Assembly: GCA_009379845.1 (NCBI GenBank)
Contig: WHSZ01000008.1
Span: 1 to 64,000 of the forward strand
Source of the DNA: Pseudonocardiaceae bacterium
Lineage (GTDB): Bacteria; Actinomycetota; Actinomycetes; Mycobacteriales; Pseudonocardiaceae
DNA: 64,000 bases
Reading direction: 5' to 3'
Shown here: positions 26,951 through 35,416 of the stretch, piece by piece
Position numbering within the stretch: the first letter of the stretch is position 1
Layout of the letters: the number at the start of each line of letters is the position of its first letter
Notes under the pieces: model-generated
The model's input: only the letters and a program-made list of their open reading frames with translations
The model's database searches: none
Told to the model about the DNA's origin: nothing
Made by a program: the position numbers and the translations under genes

Positions 26951-28348
26951 GTGCGTTTGTCGAAGCGATCCGCGGTCCTCGCGCTGCTGGCAGCCTGTGC
27001 CACGGCCGCGGGGTGCACCACCCCGATCGATGGCCAGGCCCGTGACGACGGGACGGTGATCAAACGGTCGGACGGCGATCGCGGCGGGATCGACCCGTCG
27101 TTCGTGCGGGGCACCGACGGCGGCTCCGCGGACCGGCTGGCCGCCACGGTGATCAACGACGTATCCGACTACTGGCGGCAGACCTTCCCGAAGATCTTCG
27201 GCAAGCAGTGGCGGGAGCTACGCGGTGGCTACTACTCGGTGGACACGGCCGACCAGCGGGCACCCGCGCCGCCGTGCACGGACCAGGCGAGCGATGTCGA
27301 AGGCAACGCGTTCTACTGCCCCGGCAAGGACGTGATGGCGTGGGATCGGGCCGCGCTGCTTCCGGTGCTGACCGAGCGGTTCGGTGAGGCGGCGGTGCTC
27401 CTGGTGCTGGCACACGAGATGGGCCACGCGGCACAGCGCCAATCCGGCCTGACCACGCGGGTGGAGAATGCCAACCCGGAGCGCTACCCCACGATCGTGA
27501 TCGAGGCGATGGCGGACTGCTACGCCGGAGCCGCGGTCCGCTGGATCACCGACGGCAAGTCGAAACACCTGCGGATCAGCTCGCGACAGCTGGACTCCGC
27601 GCTGGGCGCGCTGATCACCTTCCGCGATCCGATCGGCACGTCGCAAAGCGATGAGTCCTCGCACGGCGACGCCTTCGACCGGGTTTCCGCGTTCCAGGAC
27701 GGCTACCGGGAGGGCCCCAAGTTGTGCGCCGGCATCGACGCGCGCACCCGCTCGTTCACGCAGCGGGAGTTCATGAACATGGACGATCAGGCCCGTGGAG
27801 GGAACCTGCCGTTCGGCGAGCTGACCCGCTCGTTGCGCAGGGACGCGGTCGGCTACTTCGCCAGGGTGGTCTCGGACGGCGGGCGGCAGTGGCAGCCACC
27901 CGAAGTGCGGATGCGCCCCAACCCGGCCCGCTGCACGTCAGGCGATCAGGGCCCGGTGGCCTTCTGCCCCCGTGCCAACGCGGTGCAGCTCGCCAATACC
28001 GGCCCGCTACGCGAGCTGCACACCAGCATCGGTGACTACGCGACCGGAACGCTGCTCGCCAGCAGGTACGGGTTGAGCGCCCTGAAGGCGCTCGGCAAGC
28101 CGATCCGCGGGCCGTCAGCCAGTCGTGGCGCGTTGTGCCTGGCCGGCGCCTACACCGCGACGCTGCTGCGGCGAACCTACGGCTTCGCGCTGTCCCCCGG
28201 CGACCTCGACGAGGCTGTGCAGCTGCTGCTCGCCCACGACTACCCGGCACGGGATGCCGCCGGGCGCGGCATCGGCACCGGCTTCGAACGCGTCGCGACC
28301 TTCCGGACCGGCGTGACGCACGGCCCGTCGGCCTGCACGCGCGGCTGA
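26951..28348 (+). CDS. YpfJ-like zinc metallopeptidase lipoprotein, copy A
   Basis: 465 residues from GTG at 26951. The N-terminus is a lipoprotein signal ending in a Cys about residue 22 (ATAAGC). The zinc motif HEMGHAAQ lies near residue 155 and the third ligand is in EAMADCYAGA, the pattern of the neutral zinc metallopeptidase (YpfJ) family. Cysteine pairs suggest an extracytoplasmic, disulfide-bonded protein. A second copy follows 107 nt downstream. An upstream ATG in frame would precede the signal peptide by 28 residues and is rejected. Confidence 0.8.
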   Translation: MRLSKRSAVLALLAACATAAGCTTPIDGQARDDGTVIKRSDGDRGGIDPSFVRGTDGGSADRLAATVINDVSDYWRQTFPKIFGKQWRELRGGYYSVDTADQRAPAPPCTDQASDVEGNAFYCPGKDVMAWDRAALLPVLTERFGEAAVLLVLAHEMGHAAQRQSGLTTRVENANPERYPTIVIEAMADCYAGAAVRWITDGKSKHLRISSRQLDSALGALITFRDPIGTSQSDESSHGDAFDRVSAFQDGYREGPKLCAGIDARTRSFTQREFMNMDDQARGGNLPFGELTRSLRRDAVGYFARVVSDGGRQWQPPEVRMRPNPARCTSGDQGPVAFCPRANAVQLANTGPLRELHTSIGDYATGTLLASRYGLSALKALGKPIRGPSASRGALCLAGAYTATLLRRTYGFALSPGDLDEAVQLLLAHDYPARDAAGRGIGTGFERVATFRTGVTHGPSACTRG

Positions 28349-28455
28349 TTCGGCCGACCTGCCCACGCCGGTGACGCGCTGCCAGTAAGGTGCGCACTTA
28401 ACTGAGCCGGGGCGGCCCCGTCGGGGCCAGTGGAACGAAACCTGGAGGGCACACC

Positions 28456-29886
28456 TTGGGATCGAAGCTGGCGGCCGCGGCCGTGGCGGCGCTCGCACTA
28501 CTGGCCGGGTGTGCCGAGAAGCCGGTGGAGGGCACCGCGCAGACCGTCGGGGATGTCGGTGGCTTGCCGGTCACCCACTTCGAGAGTGGCCCCAAAGCCG
28601 GCGCGGAGGACGCGCAGCTCGACGTGGAGAACGCCGACAACGGCGAAATGGATCAGCTGGCGATCAACGCGCTTGCGGACATCAGTGAGTTCTGGACCGC
28701 CCAGTTGCCGGCGAACTTCGACGAGGAGTTCAAGCCGATCAAGCGCATCGTCTCCTACGACGCCGAGACCTCACCGGTGCAGATCTGCGGGGAGAGCACC
28801 AAGGGCCTGGTGAACGCCTTCTACTGCCAGCTGGACGACACCGTGGCCTGGGACCGGGGCACCCTGCTGCCCGGTCTGAACCAGCAATTCGGGCCGATGG
28901 CCGTGGTTACCGTGCTGGCCCACGAGATGGGGCACGCGGTGCAGTTCCGGCTCGGCGAGAAGAGCAACATCAACAACACTACGCAGACGATCGTGAAGGA
29001 GCAGCAGGCGGACTGCTACGCGGGCGGGTTCTTCCGCTGGGTGGCCGAGGACAACTCGGAGCACTTCCGGATCTCCACCGGTGAGGGCCTCAACCAGATC
29101 CTCGGCGCGCTGTTCCAGATCCGGGACGACGCGGGCGACGTGTTCACCAAACCGGGCGCGCACGGCAGCGCGTTCGACCGGGTCTACGCCTTCCAGGCCG
29201 GCTTCACCGAGGGAGTCAAGCGGTGCGCGCGGATGGACGGCAAGGAGATCCAGCAACGCATCACCGAGCTGCCATTCAGCCAGCAGGACCGCAACCAGGG
29301 CAACATCCCGGTCAACGGGCGGCATCTGGACCTGCTCAAGGACAGCTTGGACAAGGCGTTCGAGGACACCGGTGCGCAGCCGCCGGAGTTCACCACCTCG
29401 GGCGCCGAATGCGCCAATGGGCAGGCCACCGAACCGGTGACCTTCTGCCCGGACGAGAACACCGTCACCATGGACACCGGCAAGCTGAACGAGCTGGCCA
29501 CCCCACCGGCGCGCAATCAGCAGGGCATGGATGACAGCCGGGGCATCGGCGACTTCGCCGCCTTCGCCGAGATCGGTTCGCGCTACACCATGTCCGTGCA
29601 GCAGGCCGTCGGCGCCTCGCTCGACGACGCGAACGCCGGCCTGCGCACAGCGTGCCTGACCGGGGCGTGGGCCGGCTTCGCGTCCGAACCCCACGAAGGG
29701 GAGCAGAACCAGCTGCGGTTGTCACCCGGCGACCTGGACGAGGCGATCGCGGAGATGCTGTCCCCGCGCAGCCTGATCGCCGCGAACGTGCGAGGTGAGC
29801 AGAACTTCGTCGGCTTCAGCATGGTCGAGGCGTTCCGGATCGGCTACGCCAACGGCTCGAAGGACTGCACCCAGAAGTACGGCTGA
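28456..29886 (+). CDS. YpfJ-like zinc metallopeptidase lipoprotein, copy B
   Basis: 476 residues from a TTG start, fixed by GGAGGG six bases upstream. The lipobox LLAGC puts the lipidated Cys at residue 19. HEMGHAVQ and EQQADCYAGG repeat the zinc ligands of copy A, and both copies share the C-terminal LSPGDLDEA block. The two genes are tandem paralogues. Substrates are unknown. A short GGCCCC-GTC-GGGGCC hairpin precedes the ribosome site. Confidence 0.82.
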   Translation: MGSKLAAAAVAALALLAGCAEKPVEGTAQTVGDVGGLPVTHFESGPKAGAEDAQLDVENADNGEMDQLAINALADISEFWTAQLPANFDEEFKPIKRIVSYDAETSPVQICGESTKGLVNAFYCQLDDTVAWDRGTLLPGLNQQFGPMAVVTVLAHEMGHAVQFRLGEKSNINNTTQTIVKEQQADCYAGGFFRWVAEDNSEHFRISTGEGLNQILGALFQIRDDAGDVFTKPGAHGSAFDRVYAFQAGFTEGVKRCARMDGKEIQQRITELPFSQQDRNQGNIPVNGRHLDLLKDSLDKAFEDTGAQPPEFTTSGAECANGQATEPVTFCPDENTVTMDTGKLNELATPPARNQQGMDDSRGIGDFAAFAEIGSRYTMSVQQAVGASLDDANAGLRTACLTGAWAGFASEPHEGEQNQLRLSPGDLDEAIAEMLSPRSLIAANVRGEQNFVGFSMVEAFRIGYANGSKDCTQKYG

Positions 29887-29888
29887 CC

Positions 29889-29939
29889 AGCCCGCGAGTA
29901 CTTTGCGGCTTGAAAAGCACGCACGGATGCTCGCGGGCT
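29889..29939. terminator. Convergent terminator-like inverted repeat
   Basis: Arms AGCCCGCGAG (29889-29898) and CTCGCGGGCT (29930-29939) between the convergent metallopeptidase B and thioredoxin-like genes. The left arm continues TACTTTGCGG, which relates it to the CTCGTGAGTATTTTGCG family. The stop codon of the thioredoxin gene (29938-29940) lies in the right arm. Confidence 0.6.
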
Positions 29940-30915
29940 AGAACAGCGCGCTGGCCAAGTTGCGGCGTGCCGTGGCGACCCGAGGATCGTCGGCGGGGAA
30001 CAGCTCGAACAGCCCGACGAGGTGTTCCCGAACCCGGTCCCGGTCGTCCCCGGCGAGCTGGCGGATCGCTGCGATCAGCCGGTCGAACGCTTCCTCCACG
30101 CGCTGACCGGCCACCTCGATCTCGGCGGCCGCGAGCTGCGCGTCCACGTCACCTGGGTCGGCGTCCGCGCGGGCGAGGACCGACGGGTCGTGTGCCAGTG
30201 CGCGCCCGGCGAACTGGACCTGCGCGAGTGCCGCCTTGGCCTGCTCGTTTGCCGGCTCGGCGGCCAGGATGTTCTGGTACGCCGCCTCGGCCGCGGCGTA
30301 GTCGCCGCGCTCGATGGCGGCCTCGGCCTCGGTGAACCGGGAGTCCTCCGGTTCCTCCTCGGGCTCCTCGGCGGCGGGCGCGGCATTCTCCGCTGCCGAG
30401 ATTCCGGGCAGTTTCTCCCGCATCGCGTCAAGCAGCGAGGTAAGCCATTGCTGGATCTGCGGCTCGGGAAGCGCGCCCTGGAAGGCGTCGACCGGCTGCC
30501 CGCCCGCGATCGCGACCACCATCGGGATCGACTGGACCCCGAACACCTGGGCGATCCGGGGGTTGGCGTCCACGTCAACCTTGGCGAGCACCCATGCGCC
30601 GTTCGCCTCGCCCGCGAGGCGTTCGAGTATCGGGGAGAGCTGCTTGCACGGTTGGCACCAGTCGGCCCACAGGTCGACGACCACCGGTACCTGCATCGAG
30701 CGCTCGACCACGTCGGCTTGGAAGCTGGACTCCGTCACCTCGATCACCGAGGCGCCCGGCTGGCCGCCACCTGGCTGCCCAGCCGAGGACGGCGAGTCGG
30801 CCTGCTGGCGGTTGGCGTCCGCACGCGCCTTGAGCGACGAAAGGTCAACGGCGCCGGACAGCGCTGCGGACGTTGCGGCGTTCTGGCGTGGATCTGGCCG
30901 TGTCACGCTTTCCAT
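29938..30915 (-). CDS. YbbN-like co-chaperone with thioredoxin domain
   Basis: 325 residues from ATG at 30913-30915. A disordered Gln/Gly/Ser-rich N-terminus precedes a thioredoxin domain (about residues 55-165) with W86-CQPC-90, so an active CxxC pair remains although Gly-Pro is replaced by Gln-Pro. Residues 190-325 form TPR-like helices (the YbbN C-terminal domain). Such proteins assist folding and oxidative-stress defence. The M. tuberculosis counterpart is Rv1324. Confidence 0.83.
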   Translation of the reverse strand: MESVTRPDPRQNAATSAALSGAVDLSSLKARADANRQQADSPSSAGQPGGGQPGASVIEVTESSFQADVVERSMQVPVVVDLWADWCQPCKQLSPILERLAGEANGAWVLAKVDVDANPRIAQVFGVQSIPMVVAIAGGQPVDAFQGALPEPQIQQWLTSLLDAMREKLPGISAAENAAPAAEEPEEEPEDSRFTEAEAAIERGDYAAAEAAYQNILAAEPANEQAKAALAQVQFAGRALAHDPSVLARADADPGDVDAQLAAAEIEVAGQRVEEAFDRLIAAIRQLAGDDRDRVREHLVGLFELFPADDPRVATARRNLASALF

Positions 30916-30958
30916 CCTGGCACGAAGCCTGCTCGGTTGACCGCTGGGCCCGCCCGTC

Positions 30959-31058
30959 ACGCTCAGCTCAGCCGTCCCCAGGCGAACGTTCAGCTCAGCC
31001 GGCGCGCCCGGCACTAACGTTCAGCTCAGCCGTCCCCGGGCGAACGTTCAGCTCAGCC
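30959..31058. repeat. Four-copy tandem repeat, 27-31 bp period
   Basis: ACGTTCAGCTCAGCCG (first copy ACGC) begins units at 30959, 30986, 31017 and 31044. Tails alternate between a CCCC-GGGCGA type and a GCGCGCCCGGCACTA type. The last copy supplies the stop codon of the downstream minus-strand gene. Possibly a regulatory array or simple slippage. Confidence 0.75.
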
Positions 31059-31358
31059 GCCGCCCCCGGGACGCAACAGTTCCTCCACCCGGTCAACCTT
31101 GCTCCGCAGCTGGTTCTGGTGGCCAGGGCGGATGTCCGCCTTCACGACCAGGCTGACCCGCGGTGCGCTGGCCTGCACCACCTCGGTCGCCCGCTTCACC
31201 ACAGCCATCACCTCGTCCCACTCGCCCTCGACCAGCGTGAACATCGCGTTCGTCTCGCAGGGCAGCCCGGACTCCCGAACCACCCGAACCGCTTCGGCCA
31301 CCGCTTCGGCGACGCCCTCCGCCTCGCCGAGCGGGCTGACACTGAACGCCACGAGCAT
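31053..31358 (-). CDS. Thiamine-binding (MTH1187/YkoF-like) family protein
   Basis: 101 residues from ATG at 31356-31358, with GAGGAG eight bases upstream. The ferredoxin-like fold pattern ([12 protein letters not shown] at the start, [20 protein letters not shown] in the middle, [11 protein letters not shown] at the end) matches PF01910. Members bind thiamine or hydroxymethylpyrimidine, but the physiological role is unclear. Divergent from a MarR gene with 55 bp between. Confidence 0.72.
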   Translation of the reverse strand: MLVAFSVSPLGEAEGVAEAVAEAVRVVRESGLPCETNAMFTLVEGEWDEVMAVVKRATEVVQASAPRVSLVVKADIRPGHQNQLRSKVDRVEELLRPGGGG

Positions 31359-31413
31359 CCGTTCACTCTCCTCGAACTTTTCGATTCCGAACTCGCTGGT
31401 AGCTTCGGTACCC

Positions 31414-31917
31414 ATGAATCCCCGTACGCTGCCATTCGACCCGATCGCCCGCGCTGCCGAGCTGTGGTCCGAGCACGTCGGGCCGGCCGAGACCATGGCG
31501 GCGGTCACCAGCATCATGCGGGTACAGCAAATCGTCCAGTCCGCCGTGGACAGTGCGCTCAAGCCACACGGTTTGACGTTCGCCAGGTACGAAGCGCTGG
31601 TGCTGCTGACGTTCGCGCGGCGAGGCAGCCTGCCGATGCGCGTCATGGGTGAGCGTCTGCAACTGCATCCGACCAGCGTGACGAACATCGTGGATCGCCT
31701 CGAGGCCGACGATCTTGTCAAGCGCATCCAGCATCCCACCGACCGGCGAACCACGCTGGTGGAGATCACCGACGCGGGCCGGGCCCGGCGCGCGTCCGCG
31801 ACCGAGGCGGTCACCGCGGTGGACTTCGGCCTGCAGGGACTGACCGACCGGCAGACCGAGCAGCTCACCGATCTGCTGGCCAAGGTCCGCAAGGCGGTCG
31901 GCGACTTCGCGGAGTAG
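31414..31917 (+). CDS. MarR-family transcriptional regulator
   Basis: 167 residues from ATG at 31414. The winged helix lies about residues 55-125 ([31 protein letters not shown] then the [15 protein letters not shown] wing). It is divergent from the thiamine-binding-family gene and may regulate it. No clear ribosome site is seen. Confidence 0.82.
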   Translation: MNPRTLPFDPIARAAELWSEHVGPAETMAAVTSIMRVQQIVQSAVDSALKPHGLTFARYEALVLLTFARRGSLPMRVMGERLQLHPTSVTNIVDRLEADDLVKRIQHPTDRRTTLVEITDAGRARRASATEAVTAVDFGLQGLTDRQTEQLTDLLAKVRKAVGDFAE

Positions 31918-32055
31918 CCGGGTCGCCGTGATGCCGGTGCGGACGGCTCGTCCCGGTGGCCGCGGCCGCGCGGCTTCGCGCACGGTCCGACGGTGCCGCT
32001 CCGTTGAGGCTCGAGCGCGAACGGAGCGACACCGCTGGTCGTAGCGGACTGCCGC

Positions 32056-32556
32056 TCAGGAGATCACCGGGGAGCCGTGCAGGCTCCAGGTGAAAGAGCC
32101 CTTGCCGTCCCGGTCGATGTCGTACTCGAGGTAGCCACCGGTCCAACCACCCCGTGCCGACGAGGTGTAGGTGACGCTTGAGCACGATTCCGCGCCGGAG
32201 CTGTTCCGGTTGACCTTGCCCGCGATGCTGCACGAGTTGCTGTCGTAGGCGGTGTTGTTACGTTCCAGCTTCTGGTGGATCCGCAACTTGTCGAACTTCC
32301 GATCCCCGTCGGTTGAGCTGTCCCCACCGTCGGTCCAGCCGACGATGATGTAAGCCCTCTTCGTGTCACTGCCCGCTCCGTCCACGCAGACTTTCACGGA
32401 GAAATCGGTGTCAAAACCGGGCGTAGGAACCGAATTGCGCTGCTCGGCTGAGCAGCTCGCCGCGGCGTGTGCCGGGCTGGCGGTCACCAAGTTGACACCG
32501 GTCAGAGCGAGTGCCGTGGCGACGACCGCCACCGCGGCGCGGATCTTGCGCTTCAA
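32056..32556 (-). CDS. Small secreted protein of unknown function
   Basis: 166 residues. A classical signal peptide ([20 protein letters not shown], cleavage after Ala-His-Ala near residue 32) precedes a mature domain of about 134 residues with six cysteines, many Ser, Asn, Asp and aromatic residues and little helix propensity: probably a disulfide-stabilised beta-sheet protein. I recognise no family. It lies alone with gaps of 138 and 195 bp; GAAGGGGGAAGAC precedes the start. A secreted inhibitor or surface-binding protein is conceivable but unsupported. Confidence 0.75.
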   Translation of the reverse strand: MKRKIRAAVAVVATALALTGVNLVTASPAHAAASCSAEQRNSVPTPGFDTDFSVKVCVDGAGSDTKRAYIIVGWTDGGDSSTDGDRKFDKLRIHQKLERNNTAYDSNSCSIAGKVNRNSSGAESCSSVTYTSSARGGWTGGYLEYDIDRDGKGSFTWSLHGSPVIS

Positions 32557-32751
32557 TGTCTTCCCCCTTCTACGGCTCGATGGCCTGCGATCGTGAACGT
32601 GCGCACAGACCTCGACATTGCTAGAGATTTCCCCCTGACCAGCACGGGTGCTGGCTGCGCACGAAAAAACGAAGTTAGCAGAACGGGGCGGGGCGTGCGT
32701 CCTATTTTTGGTAAATAACGCACAGCACCGAACCGTTGCCGCTACCGCAGA

Positions 32752-33075
32752 TCAGCGGACCGCGGTTGTCTCCACCGGGTCAAGCCGGCCCTTGCGGGTG
32801 GCGATCCGCTCGAACAGCACCGAGCACAGCGGCGGAATGCTGGCCAGCAACGCCATCACCGTCATCCGCCCGTCCCAGCGCAGCGGTTTGACCACCCACA
32901 GCGTGATCAGCACGTAGCCGATGAACATCGCACCATGGATCGGGCCGAAGATCTTTACGCCGATCTCCGCGCCGCCACCGAGATACTTGAAGTACATCCC
33001 GATAAGCAGGCCAAGCCAGGACACGGCTTCTGCCAAGGCGATAGCCCGGAACCTGCCGGCTGGTGTCGCGAGCAC
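32752..33075 (-). CDS. DUF3817-family membrane protein
   Basis: 107 residues from GTG at 33073-33075, with GAAGGAGGG six bases before. Three membrane helices are evident; the middle carries FGPIHGAMFIGYVLI, typical of the DUF3817 (YdzA-like) family, and helix 1 carries LAEAVSWLGLLIGM. Function unknown. The upstream extension of the frame overlaps the LacI promoter side and is rejected. Confidence 0.82.
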   Translation of the reverse strand: MLATPAGRFRAIALAEAVSWLGLLIGMYFKYLGGGAEIGVKIFGPIHGAMFIGYVLITLWVVKPLRWDGRMTVMALLASIPPLCSVLFERIATRKGRLDPVETTAVR

Positions 33076-33164
33076 GAGCCCTCCTTCGCTGGGTGTCGGT
33101 GCCCACCAGTGTGCTGCGTGACCGTGCTCACTCCGGACACGGCCCGTCCGCGCGAACAGGGCGG

Positions 33165-33218
33165 TTGACAACCCAGGATCCGCCGTGTCCAATCAGCGCC
33201 CGAGCTGACAACGTTGTC
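33165..33218 (+). promoter_or_regulatory. Promoter and operator of the lacI-manA operon
   Basis: TTGACA at 33165-33170 is a consensus -35; TCCAAT follows at 17-nt spacing as a weak -10. The perfect 12-bp dyad GACAACGTTGTC with a central CG (33207-33218) is a typical LacI-family operator 18 nt before the start codon, pointing to autoregulation. Confidence 0.6.
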
Positions 33219-33236
33219 TACCTGGGATCCGATGCG

Positions 33237-34235
33237 ATGCGCCGAGCCACCATGAACGATGTGGCCAGGCTCGCCGGCGTCAGCATCAAGACCGTGTCGC
33301 GCGTGGTCAACGACGAAGCCGGGGTGCACGCGGACACCGCAAGCCGGGTGCACGCCGCCATCGATCAACTCGGCTTCCGGCGCAATCTCGGCGCGCGCAA
33401 CCTGCGCCGCGGCTCGTCGACCGGAACGATCGGGCTGATCCTCGAGGATGTCGCGAACCCGTTCTATTCCGGCGTGACGAGGGCGGTCGAGGAGATCGCC
33501 AGGGCGCATCACCGGCACGTGCTGACCGGATCGTCGGACGGGGATCCGGAACGCGAGCGGGAGCTGGCGAACGAATTCTGCGCACGACAGGTCGACGGCC
33601 TGCTGGTGGTCCCTGCCGGCGCGCAGCACGGCTACCTCGCAGAGGAAATGCGCACCGGCACGCCCGTGGTGTTCCTGGACCGCCCGGCCGGCGACATCGT
33701 GGCGGACACCGTGCTGGTGGACAACGCGGGCGGCGCGGCAGAGGCCGTCGCGCACCTGGCCGCGTACGGGCACCGCCGGATAGCGTTCCTCGGCGACAGC
33801 CCGGACATCTACACCGCGCGGGAACGGTTGCGCGGGTTCCGGGAAGGCTGCGCCCGCGCGGGCGCCCGCTACGACGAGCGGCTGGTGTCGATGGCCGCCC
33901 CGGCGCCGGACACGGTTTCCGCGGCGCTGCGCTCGGTTCTGGACACGGCCGATCCGGCGACCGCACTGCTGGCTGGGAACAACCGCGCGACCGTGCACAC
34001 GCTGCGCGCGCTGGCTGGCATGCGGCGACGCCCCGCACTGATCGGCTTCGACGATTTCGAACTGGCGGATCTGGTGCGGCCGCCGGTGACCGTGCTCGCG
34101 CACGATCCGGCCGCGCTCGGCGAAGCGGCCGCACGGAGTTTGTTCGGACGGATGCAGGGGGACGTTTCCCCCGCGCACAAGGTGGTATTACCGGTTCGGC
34201 TGATACCACGTGGCTCAGCGGAGGTCAGGATATGA
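33237..34235 (+). CDS. LacI-family transcriptional regulator
   Basis: 332 residues from ATG 33237 (an internal ATG five codons on is equally possible). The N-terminal helix-turn-helix and hinge (MNDVARLAGVSIKTVSRVVN) occupies residues 6-60, followed by a periplasmic-binding-protein-like effector domain. ATGA overlap with manA indicates that it controls mannose-6-phosphate isomerase and probably its own expression through the dyad at 33207. Confidence 0.88.
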   Translation: MRRATMNDVARLAGVSIKTVSRVVNDEAGVHADTASRVHAAIDQLGFRRNLGARNLRRGSSTGTIGLILEDVANPFYSGVTRAVEEIARAHHRHVLTGSSDGDPERERELANEFCARQVDGLLVVPAGAQHGYLAEEMRTGTPVVFLDRPAGDIVADTVLVDNAGGAAEAVAHLAAYGHRRIAFLGDSPDIYTARERLRGFREGCARAGARYDERLVSMAAPAPDTVSAALRSVLDTADPATALLAGNNRATVHTLRALAGMRRRPALIGFDDFELADLVRPPVTVLAHDPAALGEAAARSLFGRMQGDVSPAHKVVLPVRLIPRGSAEVRI

Positions 34236-35311
34236 ACACCGGCTCGCCCACGCCGACACGGCTTCCCGCGAACCAGCCGCCGCAGTTCTATCGCGGTGGC
34301 GCGGCGATCGCCGAGTTCCGCGGGGCGCGGGAGGCGGCCGGATATGGCCCGGAGGATTGGGTGGCGTCCACGACCACGATGTTCGGCCAGGAGGTGCACG
34401 GGCTCAGTGTGCTGCCGGACGGCCGGCTACTTCGCGACGCGGTGCTCGCCGACCCGACCGGCTGGCTCGGCGCCGAGCACGTCGAGGCGTTCGGCGCGAG
34501 TACCGGGTTGCTCGTCAAGCTGCTGGACGCCGGTCAGCGGTTGCCGGTGCACTGCCATCCGGACGATTCCTTCGCACGCCAACACTTTTCGTCGCATTGC
34601 GGGAAAACCGAGGCGTGGGTGGTGATCGGTACGGAGGCTGAGCGCGGCACCGTGCACCTCGGATTCCGCGAAAATCAGGATGCGGACACCGTCGCCGAGT
34701 GGGTGGCGAACCAGGACCGCGACGCGATGCTCGGGGCGCTGAACTCGCTCGAGGTATCCGCCGGTGACACGGTTTTCGTGCCGGCGGGGGTGCCGCACGC
34801 GATCGGAGCCGGGGTGTTCATCGTGGAGTTGCAGCAGCCCACCGACCTGTCCGTCACGCTGGAATGGCGGGATTTCCTCGCCGGCCCGGACAAGGGACAC
34901 CTGGGCATCGGCTACCGGACCGCGTTGCGCTGCCTCGATCGGTCGGGCTGGCCGGAGCACCGGCTGAGCTCACTGCGGCATCGCTCCGCGAACGGGGCGG
35001 CCGGCGATGGCTCGAACTCCTCGAACGGCTCTCGCGCCCGCACGAACCTGCTCGGCAGGCACGCGGACCCGTTCTTCCGCGCCGAATGGCTGCACGCCGA
35101 ACCGGGGATGCGGCTCGAGCGTTCGTTCGGCGTGCTGGTGATTCTCTCCGGGCAGGCGATGCTGCATACCGAAGCCGGTGATCGAGTGCCGGTCGCGAAG
35201 GGCGACACGGTGCTGCTGCCGCATGCCGCCGGTACCACGACGGTGGATGGCGACCTGGCAGCCGTGCATTGCCGCCCGCCCGGACCGGCGAATGCGCGGT
35301 CACCCGAATGA
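34232..35311 (+). CDS. manA: Mannose-6-phosphate isomerase, class I
   Basis: 359 residues. Zinc ligands are visible as HCHPDD, the glutamate of GKTEAW and the later PAGVPHAIG. The C-terminal cupin half is complete. The enzyme interconverts fructose-6-phosphate and mannose-6-phosphate, linking glycolysis to mannose-containing envelope polymers. A Ser/Asn linker is seen near residue 260. It shares ATGA with the LacI gene and is likely co-transcribed. Confidence 0.85.
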   Translation: MNTGSPTPTRLPANQPPQFYRGGAAIAEFRGAREAAGYGPEDWVASTTTMFGQEVHGLSVLPDGRLLRDAVLADPTGWLGAEHVEAFGASTGLLVKLLDAGQRLPVHCHPDDSFARQHFSSHCGKTEAWVVIGTEAERGTVHLGFRENQDADTVAEWVANQDRDAMLGALNSLEVSAGDTVFVPAGVPHAIGAGVFIVELQQPTDLSVTLEWRDFLAGPDKGHLGIGYRTALRCLDRSGWPEHRLSSLRHRSANGAAGDGSNSSNGSRARTNLLGRHADPFFRAEWLHAEPGMRLERSFGVLVILSGQAMLHTEAGDRVPVAKGDTVLLPHAAGTTTVDGDLAAVHCRPPGPANARSPE

Positions 35312-35416
35312 ATCCATAAGTGGCGGAATAAGAAGGAACCTTGCTATGTTCTATTGTCGGAGCAATTACGGAAAACGTATCCGACTGTGCGGAATTTTAG
35401 CAAAGGTGGGGCGGGT

